Shown: piece by piece, positions 17,489 to 26,892 of the stretch
Position numbering within the stretch: the first letter of the stretch is position 1
Layout: every line of letters begins with the position of its first letter
Source: Paraliobacillus salinarum
GTDB lineage: Bacteria; Bacillota; Bacilli; Bacillales; Amphibacillaceae
Length of the DNA: 64,000 nucleotides
Assembly (NCBI RefSeq): GCF_014083865.1
Contig: NZ_JACEFA010000001.1
Coordinates: 372,001 to 436,000, forward strand
Reading direction: 5' to 3'
Notes under the pieces: model-generated
What the model saw: the letters and a program-made list of their open reading frames with translations, nothing else
Databases searched by the model: none
Told to the model about the DNA's origin: nothing
Program-made: the position numbers and the translations under genes

Positions 17489-18327
17489 TAAAGATCCCCC
17501 ATTTTTAATGACTGTTTCAGATCTTCTGAAAGGAAGTAACTTTGGCTTTCATTAGGAAATGATACTTGCTTTACGTCTGAAATATATTCAGAAATCGCTT
17601 TTGGAATAGAACTATTTAAATCTTCATACGTCTTGACGAATTTAGGTAAGCGTTGAACACCGTATTGTAAAATGTCATGATACACTAGTACTTGTCCATC
17701 ACAGTTTGGTCCAGCGCCAATACCAATCGTTGGAATAGTTAATTGGTTGGTAATATGGCTTGCTACTTCTTCTGGTATGCACTCTAATACAACACTAATT
17801 GCTCCACTAGCTTCTAACGCTTTCGCATCTTTAATTAGACGCGCTACGCTTTCCTTATCTTTTCCTTGTACGCGAAATCCGCCTAATACATTAACAGATT
17901 GAGGTGTTAGACCAATATGTCCGACTACGGGTATGCCAGCTTGAGTCAATTTAGAAATTAATGTTAATATTTCAGGTGTTGCGCCTTCTACTTTTAATGC
18001 TTGAGCATTTGTGGATTGAAATAGGCTTCTAGCATTTTTCATCGATTCTTCTATTGATATATGGTAAGACATAAAAGGCATGTCAACGACTACAAAAGTA
18101 TTTGAAGCTCCTCTAGTAACTGCTTTTCCATGATGAATCATATCATTCATTGTAACTTGCACAGTTGAATCATAACCAAGTACGACCATCCCTAATGAAT
18201 CCCCTACTAATATCATATCAACTTCAGCTTGCTCAGCTGCTTTTGCTGAAGGATAATCATAGGCTGTGATCATCGTAATTTTATCATTATTTTCTTTCAT
18301 TTCTTGTAACGTTATTCTATTTTTCAT
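17488..18327 (-). CDS. panB: Ketopantoate hydroxymethyltransferase
   Basis: Adds a hydroxymethyl group to alpha-ketoisovalerate from methylenetetrahydrofolate, the first step to pantothenate. The 279-residue TIM-barrel protein carries [14 protein letters not shown], the metal-binding [32 protein letters not shown], and [18 protein letters not shown]. The ATG at 18327 follows TAGGAGG. It is 16 bases after birA and one base overlaps panC. Confidence 0.97.
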   Translation of the reverse strand: MKNRITLQEMKENNDKITMITAYDYPSAKAAEQAEVDMILVGDSLGMVVLGYDSTVQVTMNDMIHHGKAVTRGASNTFVVVDMPFMSYHISIEESMKNARSLFQSTNAQALKVEGATPEILTLISKLTQAGIPVVGHIGLTPQSVNVLGGFRVQGKDKESVARLIKDAKALEASGAISVVLECIPEEVASHITNQLTIPTIGIGAGPNCDGQVLVYHDILQYGVQRLPKFVKTYEDLNSSIPKAISEYISDVKQVSFPNESQSYFLSEDLKQSLKMGDL

Positions 18328-18342
18328 TTTATTTCCTCCTAG

Positions 18343-19317
18343 CTACCAATCGATTTCGGCAGAGTACAAAGTAATTATTTGATTATGGCTATTCTGAACT
18401 AATAACGCACCATCTTCATTTATTCCTTTTATTATGCCCTGACTTTGCACATTTCCACTATGATAAGTAACATTTTCGTTCATTTTATATCCGCGGTTTT
18501 CCCAGTTTGTTTTTATTTCTGAAAAGCCTGTATCTAGATATCGGTCATATGCTTTTTCAAATGCGTGTAGTACGGCTTGAATTAATTCTCTTATCGAATA
18601 GACATGACTCGTCTCTTCTCTTAAAGAGGTCGCTTTATTTATTATTTCATCTGGTAATTCACTTGTGAGTTGATTCACATTAATTCCAATTCCTATAACA
18701 AGATGTTGAATTTGATCTTGCTCCGCTTGCATCTCTGTTAAAATGCCAGCTACTTTTTTATCACCAATAAATAGATCATTTGGCCATTTTATTCTTATAT
18801 CTAACTCTGTTTTTTTGGACAAAACATCAGCTAATACGGTCCCTGTTAACAATGTAAACTGCGGTGCATGTGCAGGCAATACCTTTGGACGCAAAACAAT
18901 ACTCATCCAAATACCGTCCTCATTGTTTGAGTACCACGTACGGTTCATTCGACCTCTTCCTGCTTCTTGCTTATTCGCTATGACAACCGTTCCGTGATTA
19001 CAACCTTGTTGCGCTAATATATTGGCTTTCGTCTGTGTTGAGTCAATCTCCTCGAAAAATTCAATTGATTTACCTAACCAGTTCGTATTTAAACCCCATT
19101 GCAGCGTGTTCTCACTTAATTTAGTTGGTGTAGAAATAATACGATACCCTTTATTAGGGATCGCTTCTATTAAATACCCATCTTCTTTTAGCACTTTCAT
19201 TTGTTTCCAAACTGCGGTTCTTGATATTTTTAACTGATCTGAGATAGATTGTCCTGAGATATAAGAATCACTGTTCGCAGCTAGCAGAGCCATTATGCGT
19301 TCTCGGGTGGATGACAC
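18343..19317 (-). CDS. birA: Bifunctional biotin-protein ligase and biotin operon repressor BirA
   Basis: Attaches biotin to carboxylases and, when biotin-AMP is bound, represses biotin genes. The N-terminal winged helix is seen at about residues 5-60 (ISDQLKISRTAVWKQMKVL). The ligase domain has AGRGRMNRTW as the biotin-AMP loop, KWPNDLFIGDKKVAGILTE and IGIGINVN. The GTG at 19317 (VSSTRERIM) is favoured with AAAGGAG 11 bases upstream; its first 25 bases overlap cca. A GTG four codons upstream abuts the ribosome site and is unlikely. It keeps the B. subtilis position between cca and panB. Confidence 0.95.
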   Translation of the reverse strand: MSSTRERIMALLAANSDSYISGQSISDQLKISRTAVWKQMKVLKEDGYLIEAIPNKGYRIISTPTKLSENTLQWGLNTNWLGKSIEFFEEIDSTQTKANILAQQGCNHGTVVIANKQEAGRGRMNRTWYSNNEDGIWMSIVLRPKVLPAHAPQFTLLTGTVLADVLSKKTELDIRIKWPNDLFIGDKKVAGILTEMQAEQDQIQHLVIGIGINVNQLTSELPDEIINKATSLREETSHVYSIRELIQAVLHAFEKAYDRYLDTGFSEIKTNWENRGYKMNENVTYHSGNVQSQGIIKGINEDGALLVQNSHNQIITLYSAEIDW

Positions 19318-20495
19318 GTTTGAACCCACTCCTTTATATCGTTATAATTATTAGTTAATTTTTTAGTTACTATGGCATACTCTATCTCATCTAAATATTC
19401 TTTTAGCCAAGGACCTTTCAATCGATCAGGATAAATTTTTATCAAATCATTTCCAGAAAATGCGATCATTTTTTTATTTTGAATCGGCAATTCTTTTGCC
19501 ATTTTTTGAAGTTGATTTTTGTTTATTTCTTCACCAGAATCAATCTTTACTAAACGAATAAAAGAATCATACAATTCATCCGGTAATTGATAAATCAGCC
19601 ATGGTGTTAAACCGTATGTTGTAAACAATTCCACGCTTTCAACTAAATGTTTTGTTGCATGAAACGTTTGGTTTGACTGTTTCCACTCTTTAACTATATC
19701 CTTTATTTCGATCGCTGGAATCTTTATATTTATGTAGGCAAATACTTCATGCAAACCGTTTAATGGTGTATGAACGTTTAATAATAACGAAGAAACATCA
19801 TCAATTTTGCTAAAAACAGGGAGGTTGCTCCACAAGTTCAATTTCGAACATAAAAAAATAGCATCTGTTAAATAATCACCTTTAAATAATTTCTCTATCT
19901 CATTCGCTAATCGCTCAACGGCAAGTGTCTCAATCAATTCCATAGATGTCCCCATTGCCGCTAACGTATCTCTCTCAATAGAAAAACCTAATTGACTTAC
20001 AAAACGAAACGCTCGAATAATGCGCAATGCATCCTCCATAAATCGATCATTAGGATTTCCAACTGTTCGAATTTTTTTATTGCGAATGTCATTCTTTCCA
20101 TTAAAAGGATCGAACAGATCACCCGATCGATCCATTGCTATTGCATTCATCGTAAAGTCTCGTCTACTCAAATCAAGGTTTAAATCTGTTATGAATATGA
20201 CCTGATCTGGATGTCTGTTATCTGAATACGAACCTTCTGAGCGAAAAGTTGTCACTTCAAATGATTCGTGATTGTGTCTAACAATGACTGTTCCGTGTTC
20301 TATACCAACCGGAATTACTTTAGGAAAAATTTCCTGTATAGCGGATGGCTGCGCTGAAGTAGCTATGTCTACATCGGTAATTGGTATATTTAAGATATGG
20401 TTGCGAACAGAGCCCCCAACAAAAAAAGCTTGATAACCAGCTGTTTCGATTTTTTCTAATATTGGGAGAGCAGCTTCAAATTTAGAATCTAACAT
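19293..20495 (-). CDS. cca: CCA-adding tRNA nucleotidyltransferase
   Basis: Adds or repairs the 3' CCA of tRNAs. The roughly 400-residue class II enzyme has AFFVGGSVRN, the metal-binding pair TDVDIAT, then EVTTFRSEGSY and RRDFTMNAIA. EDALRIIRAFRF is the template-like EDxxR segment that selects C or A. The ATG at 20495 lies 5 bases after AGGTGG; a GTG three codons upstream is possible. It follows bshA and overlaps birA, as in B. subtilis. Confidence 0.95.
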   Translation of the reverse strand: MLDSKFEAALPILEKIETAGYQAFFVGGSVRNHILNIPITDVDIATSAQPSAIQEIFPKVIPVGIEHGTVIVRHNHESFEVTTFRSEGSYSDNRHPDQVIFITDLNLDLSRRDFTMNAIAMDRSGDLFDPFNGKNDIRNKKIRTVGNPNDRFMEDALRIIRAFRFVSQLGFSIERDTLAAMGTSMELIETLAVERLANEIEKLFKGDYLTDAIFLCSKLNLWSNLPVFSKIDDVSSLLLNVHTPLNGLHEVFAYINIKIPAIEIKDIVKEWKQSNQTFHATKHLVESVELFTTYGLTPWLIYQLPDELYDSFIRLVKIDSGEEINKNQLQKMAKELPIQNKKMIAFSGNDLIKIYPDRLKGPWLKEYLDEIEYAIVTKKLTNNYNDIKEWVQTCHPPENA

Positions 20496-20504
20496 TTTTT
20501 CCAC

Positions 20505-21641
20505 CTACAATAAGTCTTGGTAAATCGTCTCGTATTGATTAACAATTTCTGATGCAGTAAAACGTTCGTTTACATGTGCGACAGCATTTCTTGAAAAACG
20601 TTCCCATTTTTTCTGATCAGTTAATAATGGAATCGCTTTGTTTGCAAGGGTCTGTATATCACCAAGTTCTACAATGTATCCATTTTCCCCATCTTCAATT
20701 ACTTCTGGTATCCCACCAACATTCGTACCAATACAAGGTACACCACAAGCCATTGCTTCAATCATGACGAGTCCAAAACTTTCTTTTTCAGATAAAAGTA
20801 ATTTTAAATCAGAAATAGACATTAATTCTGCAATATTATTTTGTTTACCTAAAAACAACACATCATCTTCTAATCCAAGCTTTTTGACAAGATGATGCAT
20901 TTCAGAATACTCCGGTCCATCACCAATTAATAAGAGCTTACTAGGAACTTCTTTATTGATAAGCTCAAATGAATAAATAACGTCTTGAATACGTTTTACC
21001 TTTCTAAAGTTAGAAATGTGTATGATTACTTTCTCATCTGGCTGAATAGCATACTGATTACGCAAATTACTGTTCTCTCGACGATAGTATTCATCTGTAT
21101 CGACAAAATTATAGACAACATTCATTTCCTTTTCAACTGCTAACATTTCTTTTGTTTGGTTAATCAGACTGTTTGACACCGCAGTTACTGCATCTGACTT
21201 TTCAATACCGTATTTAATCATCTTTTTCAAACTATTATCGATGCCTAATACCGTGATATCTGTACCGTGTAATGTCGTAACAATCTTAACTTCCCTATTA
21301 GCCATCTCTTTTGCTAGAATAGCACAAATCGCATGAGGAACTGCATAATGTACATGTAATATATCTAACTCTTCTGTATCAATCACTTCAGCCATTTTAT
21401 TTGCTAACGCTAAATCATACGGTGGATACTGAAATACAGGATAATGGTTTACTTCCACTTCATGAAAATAAATGTTCGGATAAATGTTATCCAATCGAAA
21501 AGGCATGCTTGATGTAATGAAATATACTTTATGACCTTGTTTGGCTAAGAATTTACCTAATTCAGTAGCAACAATACCGGAACCACCAACAGATGGGTAG
21601 CAAGTAATACCAATTTTTTTCATTTTAAATTCATTTTTCAT
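20505..21641 (-). CDS. bshA: N-acetyl-alpha-D-glucosaminyl L-malate synthase BshA (bacillithiol synthesis)
   Basis: First step of bacillithiol synthesis: transfers GlcNAc from UDP-GlcNAc to L-malate. The protein is GT4-type with two Rossmann domains. It carries [20 protein letters not shown] at the N-terminus, [12 protein letters not shown] in the middle, [10 protein letters not shown], and the sugar-nucleotide motif [17 protein letters not shown]. The start at 21641 is uncertain because the ribosome site is weak and the gene overlaps mgsA; the ATG of MKKIGITCY is an alternative. In B. subtilis bshB1 lies between mgsA and bshA; it is absent here. Confidence 0.96.
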   Translation of the reverse strand: MKNEFKMKKIGITCYPSVGGSGIVATELGKFLAKQGHKVYFITSSMPFRLDNIYPNIYFHEVEVNHYPVFQYPPYDLALANKMAEVIDTEELDILHVHYAVPHAICAILAKEMANREVKIVTTLHGTDITVLGIDNSLKKMIKYGIEKSDAVTAVSNSLINQTKEMLAVEKEMNVVYNFVDTDEYYRRENSNLRNQYAIQPDEKVIIHISNFRKVKRIQDVIYSFELINKEVPSKLLLIGDGPEYSEMHHLVKKLGLEDDVLFLGKQNNIAELMSISDLKLLLSEKESFGLVMIEAMACGVPCIGTNVGGIPEVIEDGENGYIVELGDIQTLANKAIPLLTDQKKWERFSRNAVAHVNERFTASEIVNQYETIYQDLL

Positions 21642-22044
21642 TGTTATCACGATTAATCAATGTGCGCCACTCAAAGAATCCTGCTTCCAGTCCTCTAATC
21701 ACAATTTCCGCACCCGCAAGGTTTGTTACTAATGGGATTTTGTAAACATCACACAGCCGCATCAACGCACTGATATCTGGTTCATGTGGCTGAGCTGTTA
21801 ATGGATCCCTAAAGAATATAACTAGATCCATTTTATTCTCAGCAATTCTCGCACCGATTTGCTGGTCCCCACCTAATGGGCCGGATTGAAAGCGGAAAAT
21901 ATCTAATCCAGTCGCATCACTAATTTTCTCACCAGTTGTTCCTGTAGCAAACAATTGATGTTTATCCAAAATATGTTTATATGACATAGCAAATTCTATA
22001 ATTGATTCTTTCTTTTTATCATGAGCAATAAGTGCAATATTCAT
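21631..22044 (-). CDS. mgsA: Methylglyoxal synthase
   Basis: Converts dihydroxyacetone phosphate to methylglyoxal and phosphate, an overflow bypass of glycolysis. The 137-residue protein shows [10 protein letters not shown], the phosphate site [21 protein letters not shown] with the catalytic Asp, and [15 protein letters not shown]. The ATG at 22044 follows AAGGAG. The gene lies between dapB and bshA. Bacillithiol, whose first synthesis enzyme is encoded by the overlapping gene, is known to protect Bacillus from methylglyoxal, so the neighbours fit functionally. Confidence 0.97.
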   Translation of the reverse strand: MNIALIAHDKKKESIIEFAMSYKHILDKHQLFATGTTGEKISDATGLDIFRFQSGPLGGDQQIGARIAENKMDLVIFFRDPLTAQPHEPDISALMRLCDVYKIPLVTNLAGAEIVIRGLEAGFFEWRTLINRDNNEK

Positions 22045-22098
22045 AACAATTGTTCTCCTTCACTAATAAATTTTTAAAATGTTTTAAAAGAGAATAAA

Positions 22099-22899
22099 TT
22101 ATTCTAATAGATTTTCAAGTCCATATACTAAAACATCTAACTTCATCACGTGATCAATGGAGAATTTAATTCCTGACATAAATGACTCTCTATGAAATGA
22201 ATCATGTTTGATGGTTAGGTTTTCGCCTGGCCCACCAAAAATAACTTCTTGATGTGCAACTAATCCAGGTAAGCGAAGGCTATGTATCCGCATGCCATCA
22301 TAATCTGCGCCTCTTGCTCCTTCAATCGTTTCTTTTTCATTTGGATGTCCTTGTACTTTGCTTGTTCTTTCTTGTCGAATAAGCTCTGCTGTTTTCACAG
22401 CTGTTCCTGATGGAGCATCTAACTTTTGGTCATGGTGTTTTTCAATAATTTCAACATCTGGAAAATACTTAGCTGCCCACTTTGAAAATTCCATCATCAA
22501 TACTGCGCCAATTGCAAAGTTTGGTGCAATCACTGCACCAATCTGCTTTTCTTCAGCAAGATCAGTTAATTCTTGTAATTGTTCTTTTGTAAAACCTGTT
22601 GTACCAACAACTGGACGAATCCCATATTCAATGGCAGCTTTAGTATGCTGATATCCTACTTCTGGTGCTGTTAAATCAATTAATACATCAGCTTCAACTG
22701 CTTGGAAGCATGTGTCAATATCTGTGTATATTGTTGCATTAAAGTCAGGCAATCCAGGGACTTCGTTTACCTTTAATCCGTCATTTTCCATATCTAAGCA
22801 CGCAACTAATGTAAGATCATCATGCTTTTTTATCATTCTTAGTGCTTCACTACCCATTTTCCCTCGTGGTCCAGCCACAATTACTTTTATATTAGTCAT
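22099..22899 (-). CDS. dapB: 4-hydroxy-tetrahydrodipicolinate reductase
   Basis: Reduces hydroxytetrahydrodipicolinate in the diaminopimelate/lysine pathway, which also feeds dipicolinate in spores. About 266 residues. The N-terminal nucleotide-binding loop is [23 protein letters not shown] lies mid-protein, and the substrate site [15 protein letters not shown] carries the catalytic His pair and Lys. The ATG at 22899 follows AGGAG; it overlaps ypjD by 8 bases. This is the standard place in the ypjD-dapB-mgsA operon. Confidence 0.97.
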   Translation of the reverse strand: MTNIKVIVAGPRGKMGSEALRMIKKHDDLTLVACLDMENDGLKVNEVPGLPDFNATIYTDIDTCFQAVEADVLIDLTAPEVGYQHTKAAIEYGIRPVVGTTGFTKEQLQELTDLAEEKQIGAVIAPNFAIGAVLMMEFSKWAAKYFPDVEIIEKHHDQKLDAPSGTAVKTAELIRQERTSKVQGHPNEKETIEGARGADYDGMRIHSLRLPGLVAHQEVIFGGPGENLTIKHDSFHRESFMSGIKFSIDHVMKLDVLVYGLENLLE

Positions 22900-23257
22900 T
22901 CTTTTCACACTCCTGTTCTTTTTTCGTCCACCTGTCTTTATCTCTTGTTTCGATCTTTGTCATAGATTGGTCAAATGCATCAGCTAAATCAATATTTAAT
23001 GAATTTGCGAATGAAAGCATAACAAAAAATAAATCTCCTAGCTCTGCTTCAATCGAATTTTCTTCTTCATTTGATTTCTTTGGTTTTTCACCGTATGTAT
23101 GATTAATTTCTCTAGCAAGCTCGCCAATCTCTTCAGTAAATCGAGCAAGCATACTAAGCGGGCTAAAGTAACCCTCTTCAAATTGAGAAATATAATTATC
23201 TACTCTTTGTTGCATTGCTTGTACATCATTATACATATTTTTATCATCTTTGAGCAT
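22892..23257 (-). CDS. ypjD: Nucleotide pyrophosphohydrolase YpjD (MazG-like)
   Basis: A 121-residue all-alpha NTP pyrophosphatase of the MazG/dUTPase-like superfamily. The metal-binding motif is [10 protein letters not shown] followed by [16 protein letters not shown], the paired E-x-x-E and E-x-x-D pattern. The ATG at 23257 follows AGAAGGTG. It is the first gene of the operon running through panD and has a clear promoter. The exact substrate is unknown. Confidence 0.93.
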   Translation of the reverse strand: MLKDDKNMYNDVQAMQQRVDNYISQFEEGYFSPLSMLARFTEEIGELAREINHTYGEKPKKSNEEENSIEAELGDLFFVMLSFANSLNIDLADAFDQSMTKIETRDKDRWTKKEQECEKND

Positions 23258-23304
23258 ATATTTACACCTTCTATCAAACAGTAATGAATAATTAACGTAC
23301 TTTT

Positions 23305-23333
23305 ATGTTAGCGAAAACTACTGCTTTTGACAA
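23305..23333 (-). promoter_or_regulatory. SigA-type promoter of the ypjD-dapB-mgsA-bshA-cca-birA-panBCD operon
   Basis: TTGTCA (23333-23328) and TAACAT (23310-23305) on the minus strand with a 17-base spacer, 48 bases before ypjD. No other strong promoter was noticed in the tightly packed genes downstream. Confidence 0.65.
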
Positions 23334-23382
23334 ATTTTTTAGTTAATTTATTTCAAAAATAGCTTTTTAAGCTTAAATTGTA

Positions 23383-23411
23383 TTGTTTCTAAGTATTCAA
23401 TTAACTATAAT
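23383..23411 (+). promoter_or_regulatory. SigA-type promoter of ypjC
   Basis: TTGTTT (23383-23388) and a perfect TATAAT (23406-23411) with a 17-base spacer, 34 bases before the ypjC ATG. Confidence 0.65.
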
Positions 23412-23444
23412 AGTATGGATAGTTTTTTATTGGAGGGTAGTTTA

Positions 23445-24320
23445 ATGCGTAAATTTGATATTAAAATCAAAAATATTATTTTTATTTTATTTGGATCAGC
23501 CATTTTCTCTTTTGGTATTGTTCATTTTAATATGCAGCACAATTTAGGTGAAGGTGGGTTTACCGGAATCACACTGCTATTTTACTTTCTATGGGAATGG
23601 GATCCTGCAATCTTAAATATTATCTTAAATATCCCTACATTTGTTTTAGGATGGAAGTTTCTAGGGCGAAATACATTTGTATATACAATTATCGGAACTG
23701 TTGCTGTATCTGTATTTTTGTATTTGTTTCAAATTAACCCATATCAATTACATCTAGAGCAGGACATGACATTAGTAGCGTTATATGCAGGTGCTACTAT
23801 TGGTGTTGGATTAGGAATAATATTTAGATATGGCGGCACTACTGGTGGTGTTGATATCATCGCACGACTTGCATTCAAATATGCTGGCTGGAGTATGGGA
23901 AAAACAATGTTTCTATTTGATGCCGTTGTTATAGCGACATCTATTTTTACCTATCTAGAGTTAGTGGAAGGAATGTATACATTAGTTGCAGTTTATTTAG
24001 CCGCTCGAGTAATTGACTTTATGCAAGAAGGCGCTTATTCAGCAAGAGGTACGACGATTATATCAAATGCTAGCCACGAGATATCAGAGAAGATTTTAAA
24101 AGAAATGGGTCGTGGAGTAACAGTATTGCAAGGGAAAGGACGCTTTTCTGGAGAAAATAAAGAAGTACTATATTGTGTGGTAGGTCGAAACGAAATTGTT
24201 CGCTTAAAGGCAATTATTCATCAGATTGATCCACATGCATTTGTTGCTGTGTCAACAGTTCACGATGTACTAGGAGAAGGATTTACATTAGACGAAAATA
24301 AAAAACCATATCCAGATTAA
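23445..24320 (+). CDS. ypjC: YitT family membrane protein YpjC (DUF161 + DUF2179)
   Basis: A 291-residue protein with five or six membrane segments in the first 190 residues (the YitT_membrane domain, with HNLGEGGFTGITLL and RYGGTTGGVDIIAR). A C-terminal cytoplasmic DUF2179 domain of about 90 residues (GRGVTVLQGKGRFSGENKEV) resembles a regulatory ligand-binding domain. The ATG at 23445 follows TTGGAGGG; an upstream ATG at 23415 lacks a ribosome site. Transport substrate is unknown. It diverges from the ypjD operon and converges with the zinc-peptidase gene, with a repeat element between. Confidence 0.92.
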   Translation: MRKFDIKIKNIIFILFGSAIFSFGIVHFNMQHNLGEGGFTGITLLFYFLWEWDPAILNIILNIPTFVLGWKFLGRNTFVYTIIGTVAVSVFLYLFQINPYQLHLEQDMTLVALYAGATIGVGLGIIFRYGGTTGGVDIIARLAFKYAGWSMGKTMFLFDAVVIATSIFTYLELVEGMYTLVAVYLAARVIDFMQEGAYSARGTTIISNASHEISEKILKEMGRGVTVLQGKGRFSGENKEVLYCVVGRNEIVRLKAIIHQIDPHAFVAVSTVHDVLGEGFTLDENKKPYPD

Positions 24321-24373
24321 AATAGAAAGAAAACGTGATAAAACTACATTTTTTAGTAGAAAATTAGAACTTT

Positions 24374-24605
24374 TATTTTAATTAAGAAGAACAAACACCG
24401 CTGTGGAAATATACTCTCTTTCCGCAGGCACGGCTTCAGCTAACTCATTAAAGCAAAAAACGCTTTAATGAGTGGATCTTCAGCTCGCGCTGTTCCTGCA
24501 GGAGTATCGTATATTTCCACAGCTAATTTATTTGCTAAAAAAAACGGATAATGATCCTCAAACAAGGTATTATCCGTTTTCTACCACTCTTTATTTAGTT
24601 TTGTC
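24374..24605. repeat. Dispersed palindromic repeat, copy 1 (short form, 232 bp)
   Basis: The element shares its left end (TATTTTAATTAAGAAGAAC and following), body and right end (ATTTAGTTTTGTC) with the copy at 54038-54473. Its body is a long imperfect inverted repeat bounded by GCTGTGGAAATATAC at about 24400 and GTATATTTCCACAGC at about 24510. The central hairpin pairs ACTCATTAAAG (24443-24453) with CTTTAATGAGT (24463-24473). A tail hairpin GGATAAT...ATTATCC at 24546-24575 is followed by T and could end transcription. It lies exactly between the converging ypjC and the zinc-peptidase gene and encodes no protein. Confidence 0.85.
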
Positions 24606-24624
24606 GCATTCTGTCACCTTTTAA

Positions 24625-25305
24625 TTAATCATCATTTCCAAGAAACATTAATGCAAAGCGAATTAATTCCGCTAAAGCTACCATTGCTGCTGCAACATAA
24701 GTTAATGCTGCTGCATTTAGAACTTTCTTCGTATCGCGTTCTTCATTATTGTTAATCACACCAGATGATACTAATTGTGTCATTGCACGATTAGATGCAT
24801 CAAATTCTACAGGTAAAGTAACTAATTGGAATAACACCGCAAAGGACATAAAGATAACACCTGCCATAGCTAATCCAGGCATACTAAGAATAAAACCTGC
24901 AAAAATGAGAATAAACGACATTTTATCTCCTAAATTTGCTAGCGGAAACAGTGAGTGTCGGAAACGTAAAAATGCATACGCTTGTTCATCTTGAATGGCA
25001 TGTCCTACTTCGTGTGCTGCAATAGCTGAAGCTGCCATGGAGTGACCATGATAATTGTCACGAGATAGTCGAACAACTTTCTTACGAGGATCATAGTGAT
25101 CAGAAAGCATCCCTCTCGTTTCTTCTATCGACACATGATACAGACCATTATCATCTAAAATCTGTCTGGCAACTTGTGCACCAGTCATAAATGATGATGT
25201 TGGTTTTTTTGAATACTTGCTATACGTGCTTTTGACTTTAGATTGCGCCCATAATGGAATAATCATTAATATCGCAATATAAATTAGGTAAGAACCTAAT
25301 CCCAT
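24625..25305 (-). CDS. YugP-type membrane zinc metallopeptidase
   Basis: A protein of about 226 residues with a hydrophobic N-terminus (MGLGSYLIYIAILMIIPLWAQ) and two to three more membrane segments around residues 125-165 and 200-220. The zinc motif HEVGHAIQ (about residue 95) identifies the PF04298 peptidase family. The ATG at 25305 is placed seven bases after GGAGGT. B. subtilis YugP is of the same length but encoded elsewhere. Substrate unknown. It is downstream of ypjB with a gap of 72 bases. Confidence 0.88.
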   Translation of the reverse strand: MGLGSYLIYIAILMIIPLWAQSKVKSTYSKYSKKPTSSFMTGAQVARQILDDNGLYHVSIEETRGMLSDHYDPRKKVVRLSRDNYHGHSMAASAIAAHEVGHAIQDEQAYAFLRFRHSLFPLANLGDKMSFILIFAGFILSMPGLAMAGVIFMSFAVLFQLVTLPVEFDASNRAMTQLVSSGVINNNEERDTKKVLNAAALTYVAAAMVALAELIRFALMFLGNDD

Positions 25306-25377
25306 TTTCATACCTCCATGCGTAACTTACTTTCTTTATATAAGGTCAATTTTAGTCAAAAAAGACAACTTCGTCAA

Positions 25378-26127
25378 CTAATAAGGTTGTTTTTGTTTTC
25401 GCTTTTTTTCCGCTTTATATTTCTTCCAAGCAACGTATGACAATGTAATAATTATTATTCCACCCACCATTAAAATTATCCAATAAAAGGTTAGCGGATC
25501 AGCTTCAGATGCAGGTGAATGAATATCAATTAATTGTGAATATTTAAAAACAGTTTCAGTATCCTCTTTTATATTTAAGGATTCTTTCCCCAAATTCGAG
25601 AACAAACGATCCAACTCTACAAAATCATCCTCATCCAAAGTAATTTGTAGTGCTGGTCTAAGCATTTGCCAATGAATCAATAGATCTTCTATTGCTTGTT
25701 GTGAGAAATCATCTGATTGTATAGTCGTTTCAAGTTTTTTATCTAATGCTTGTTTACTTTTTATCCATAAAGGAGATTCACTCTGCTCTATTGCATCAAC
25801 AGTAATAACTAATGAACGTGCATGATTTACTTTATATTGATGTGTAATATCATCACGGTTAACAATTTCTAAGTTATGCCGAATTAATTCATTTATTGGT
25901 GACTGTTTTTCAGTGTCTAGTGTTTGTACCAGTTCTTCCATCTCATTAGCATGATCTTGTAGCCAACGCATTGCATGATCATACCTTTTTTCAGATACAT
26001 AACGTTCGTAGGAATAAGAAACAGAAGAACTCTCTATCGCATTTGATACAGAAAGATAAACAAAACCCCATCCAATTACAACAATCATCGTGATAATATA
26101 CAGCTTACTAATTATATTTCTATTCAT
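25378..26127 (-). CDS. ypjB: Sporulation protein YpjB
   Basis: A 249-residue protein with an N-terminal signal/anchor (about residues 8-30), a long helical extracellular part, and a C-terminal membrane segment (about 220-238, ILMVGGIIIITLSYVAW) followed by a lysine-rich tail. This architecture and its place after ypjA match the YpjB sporulation family, whose B. subtilis mutants sporulate poorly. Coiled-coil-like segments such as EEDFVELDRLF-type stretches are visible. Mechanism is unknown. The ATG at 26127 follows GGGGAGC. Confidence 0.85.
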   Translation of the reverse strand: MNRNIISKLYIITMIVVIGWGFVYLSVSNAIESSSVSYSYERYVSEKRYDHAMRWLQDHANEMEELVQTLDTEKQSPINELIRHNLEIVNRDDITHQYKVNHARSLVITVDAIEQSESPLWIKSKQALDKKLETTIQSDDFSQQAIEDLLIHWQMLRPALQITLDEDDFVELDRLFSNLGKESLNIKEDTETVFKYSQLIDIHSPASEADPLTFYWIILMVGGIIIITLSYVAWKKYKAEKKRKQKQPY

Positions 26128-26188
26128 AGAGCTCCCCTTCTCTCATCAGTTCTCTATTAAATGTATGAGAAAGGGGACAAGCTTATAA

Positions 26189-26788
26189 CTAATAATTCAA
26201 ATATGTTATGGAAGTATTTTTTCGTACAGTTAGAAAATAAGTTAAACCAATTGAAAAGATGCTAAGCCAAAAAGTGAAATATCCAATTTGATCCATATAG
26301 ACGCTCAATGATCCATAATGTGGCATCATGTCAAATACATAGTCAATCACATCATTATGTAATGTCCAAATTGCTGCAACAACTAAGTGTCGCATTTTAA
26401 TTCGATAAAAAGGTGCATACAATAAGCCTTGGATTGCCATCGCACCGTGTGAAGCAATTAACATATAACCTTGCCAAGAAAGCGTTCCTTCAACCATTAA
26501 CAATAAAACGTTCATTACCACTGCCCATGTACCATATTTAAATAACGTTACTATGGCAAGCGCTTCAATATAAGGGATATGACGACCAATAATAAAGCAG
26601 GCTAAAAAGATAGTGAAAAACAGACTAGCTGTTGGACTATCAGGAACAAACAGCAAAAATTTCGTTGGTGTGACAGATAACTGCCCTTCATACCATATGT
26701 ATCCATATATCGTTCCAGCTAAATTTACAATAAATAATAGGATTAAAAAAGTTTTATCTTGCAGCAGTTGTTTGATATTTACAATCAT
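26189..26788 (-). CDS. ypjA: YpjA family membrane protein (DUF1405)
   Basis: A 199-residue integral membrane protein with five or six predicted segments (starting FLILLFIVNLAGTIYGYIWY). Conserved motifs are FVPDSPTASLFF, YIEALAIVTLFKYGTWAVVM and LHNDVIDYVFDM. The ATG at 26788 follows GGGGAG. The family is Firmicutes-specific with unknown function. In B. subtilis it follows the ypiF-qcrABC cluster; here the gene upstream is ypiB. Confidence 0.9.
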   Translation of the reverse strand: MIVNIKQLLQDKTFLILLFIVNLAGTIYGYIWYEGQLSVTPTKFLLFVPDSPTASLFFTIFLACFIIGRHIPYIEALAIVTLFKYGTWAVVMNVLLLMVEGTLSWQGYMLIASHGAMAIQGLLYAPFYRIKMRHLVVAAIWTLHNDVIDYVFDMMPHYGSLSVYMDQIGYFTFWLSIFSIGLTYFLTVRKNTSITYLNY

Positions 26789-26810
26789 TTTATTCTCCCC
26801 ACTTACAACA

Positions 26811-26842
26811 AGGATCCCTGATCATGACATCGCAGGGATCCT
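26811..26842 (-). terminator. Strong hairpin between ypiB and ypjA
   Basis: AGGATCCCTG pairs perfectly with CAGGGATCCT around a 12-base loop; a T-rich but broken stretch (TTGTTG) follows on the minus strand. It probably attenuates or ends ypiB transcription. It stands where ypiF-qcrABC is found in B. subtilis. Confidence 0.55.
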
Positions 26843-26892
26843 CTATCATCTGTATTTAAAAGTACATTTGTTTTCAAAATAAACCATTACAA

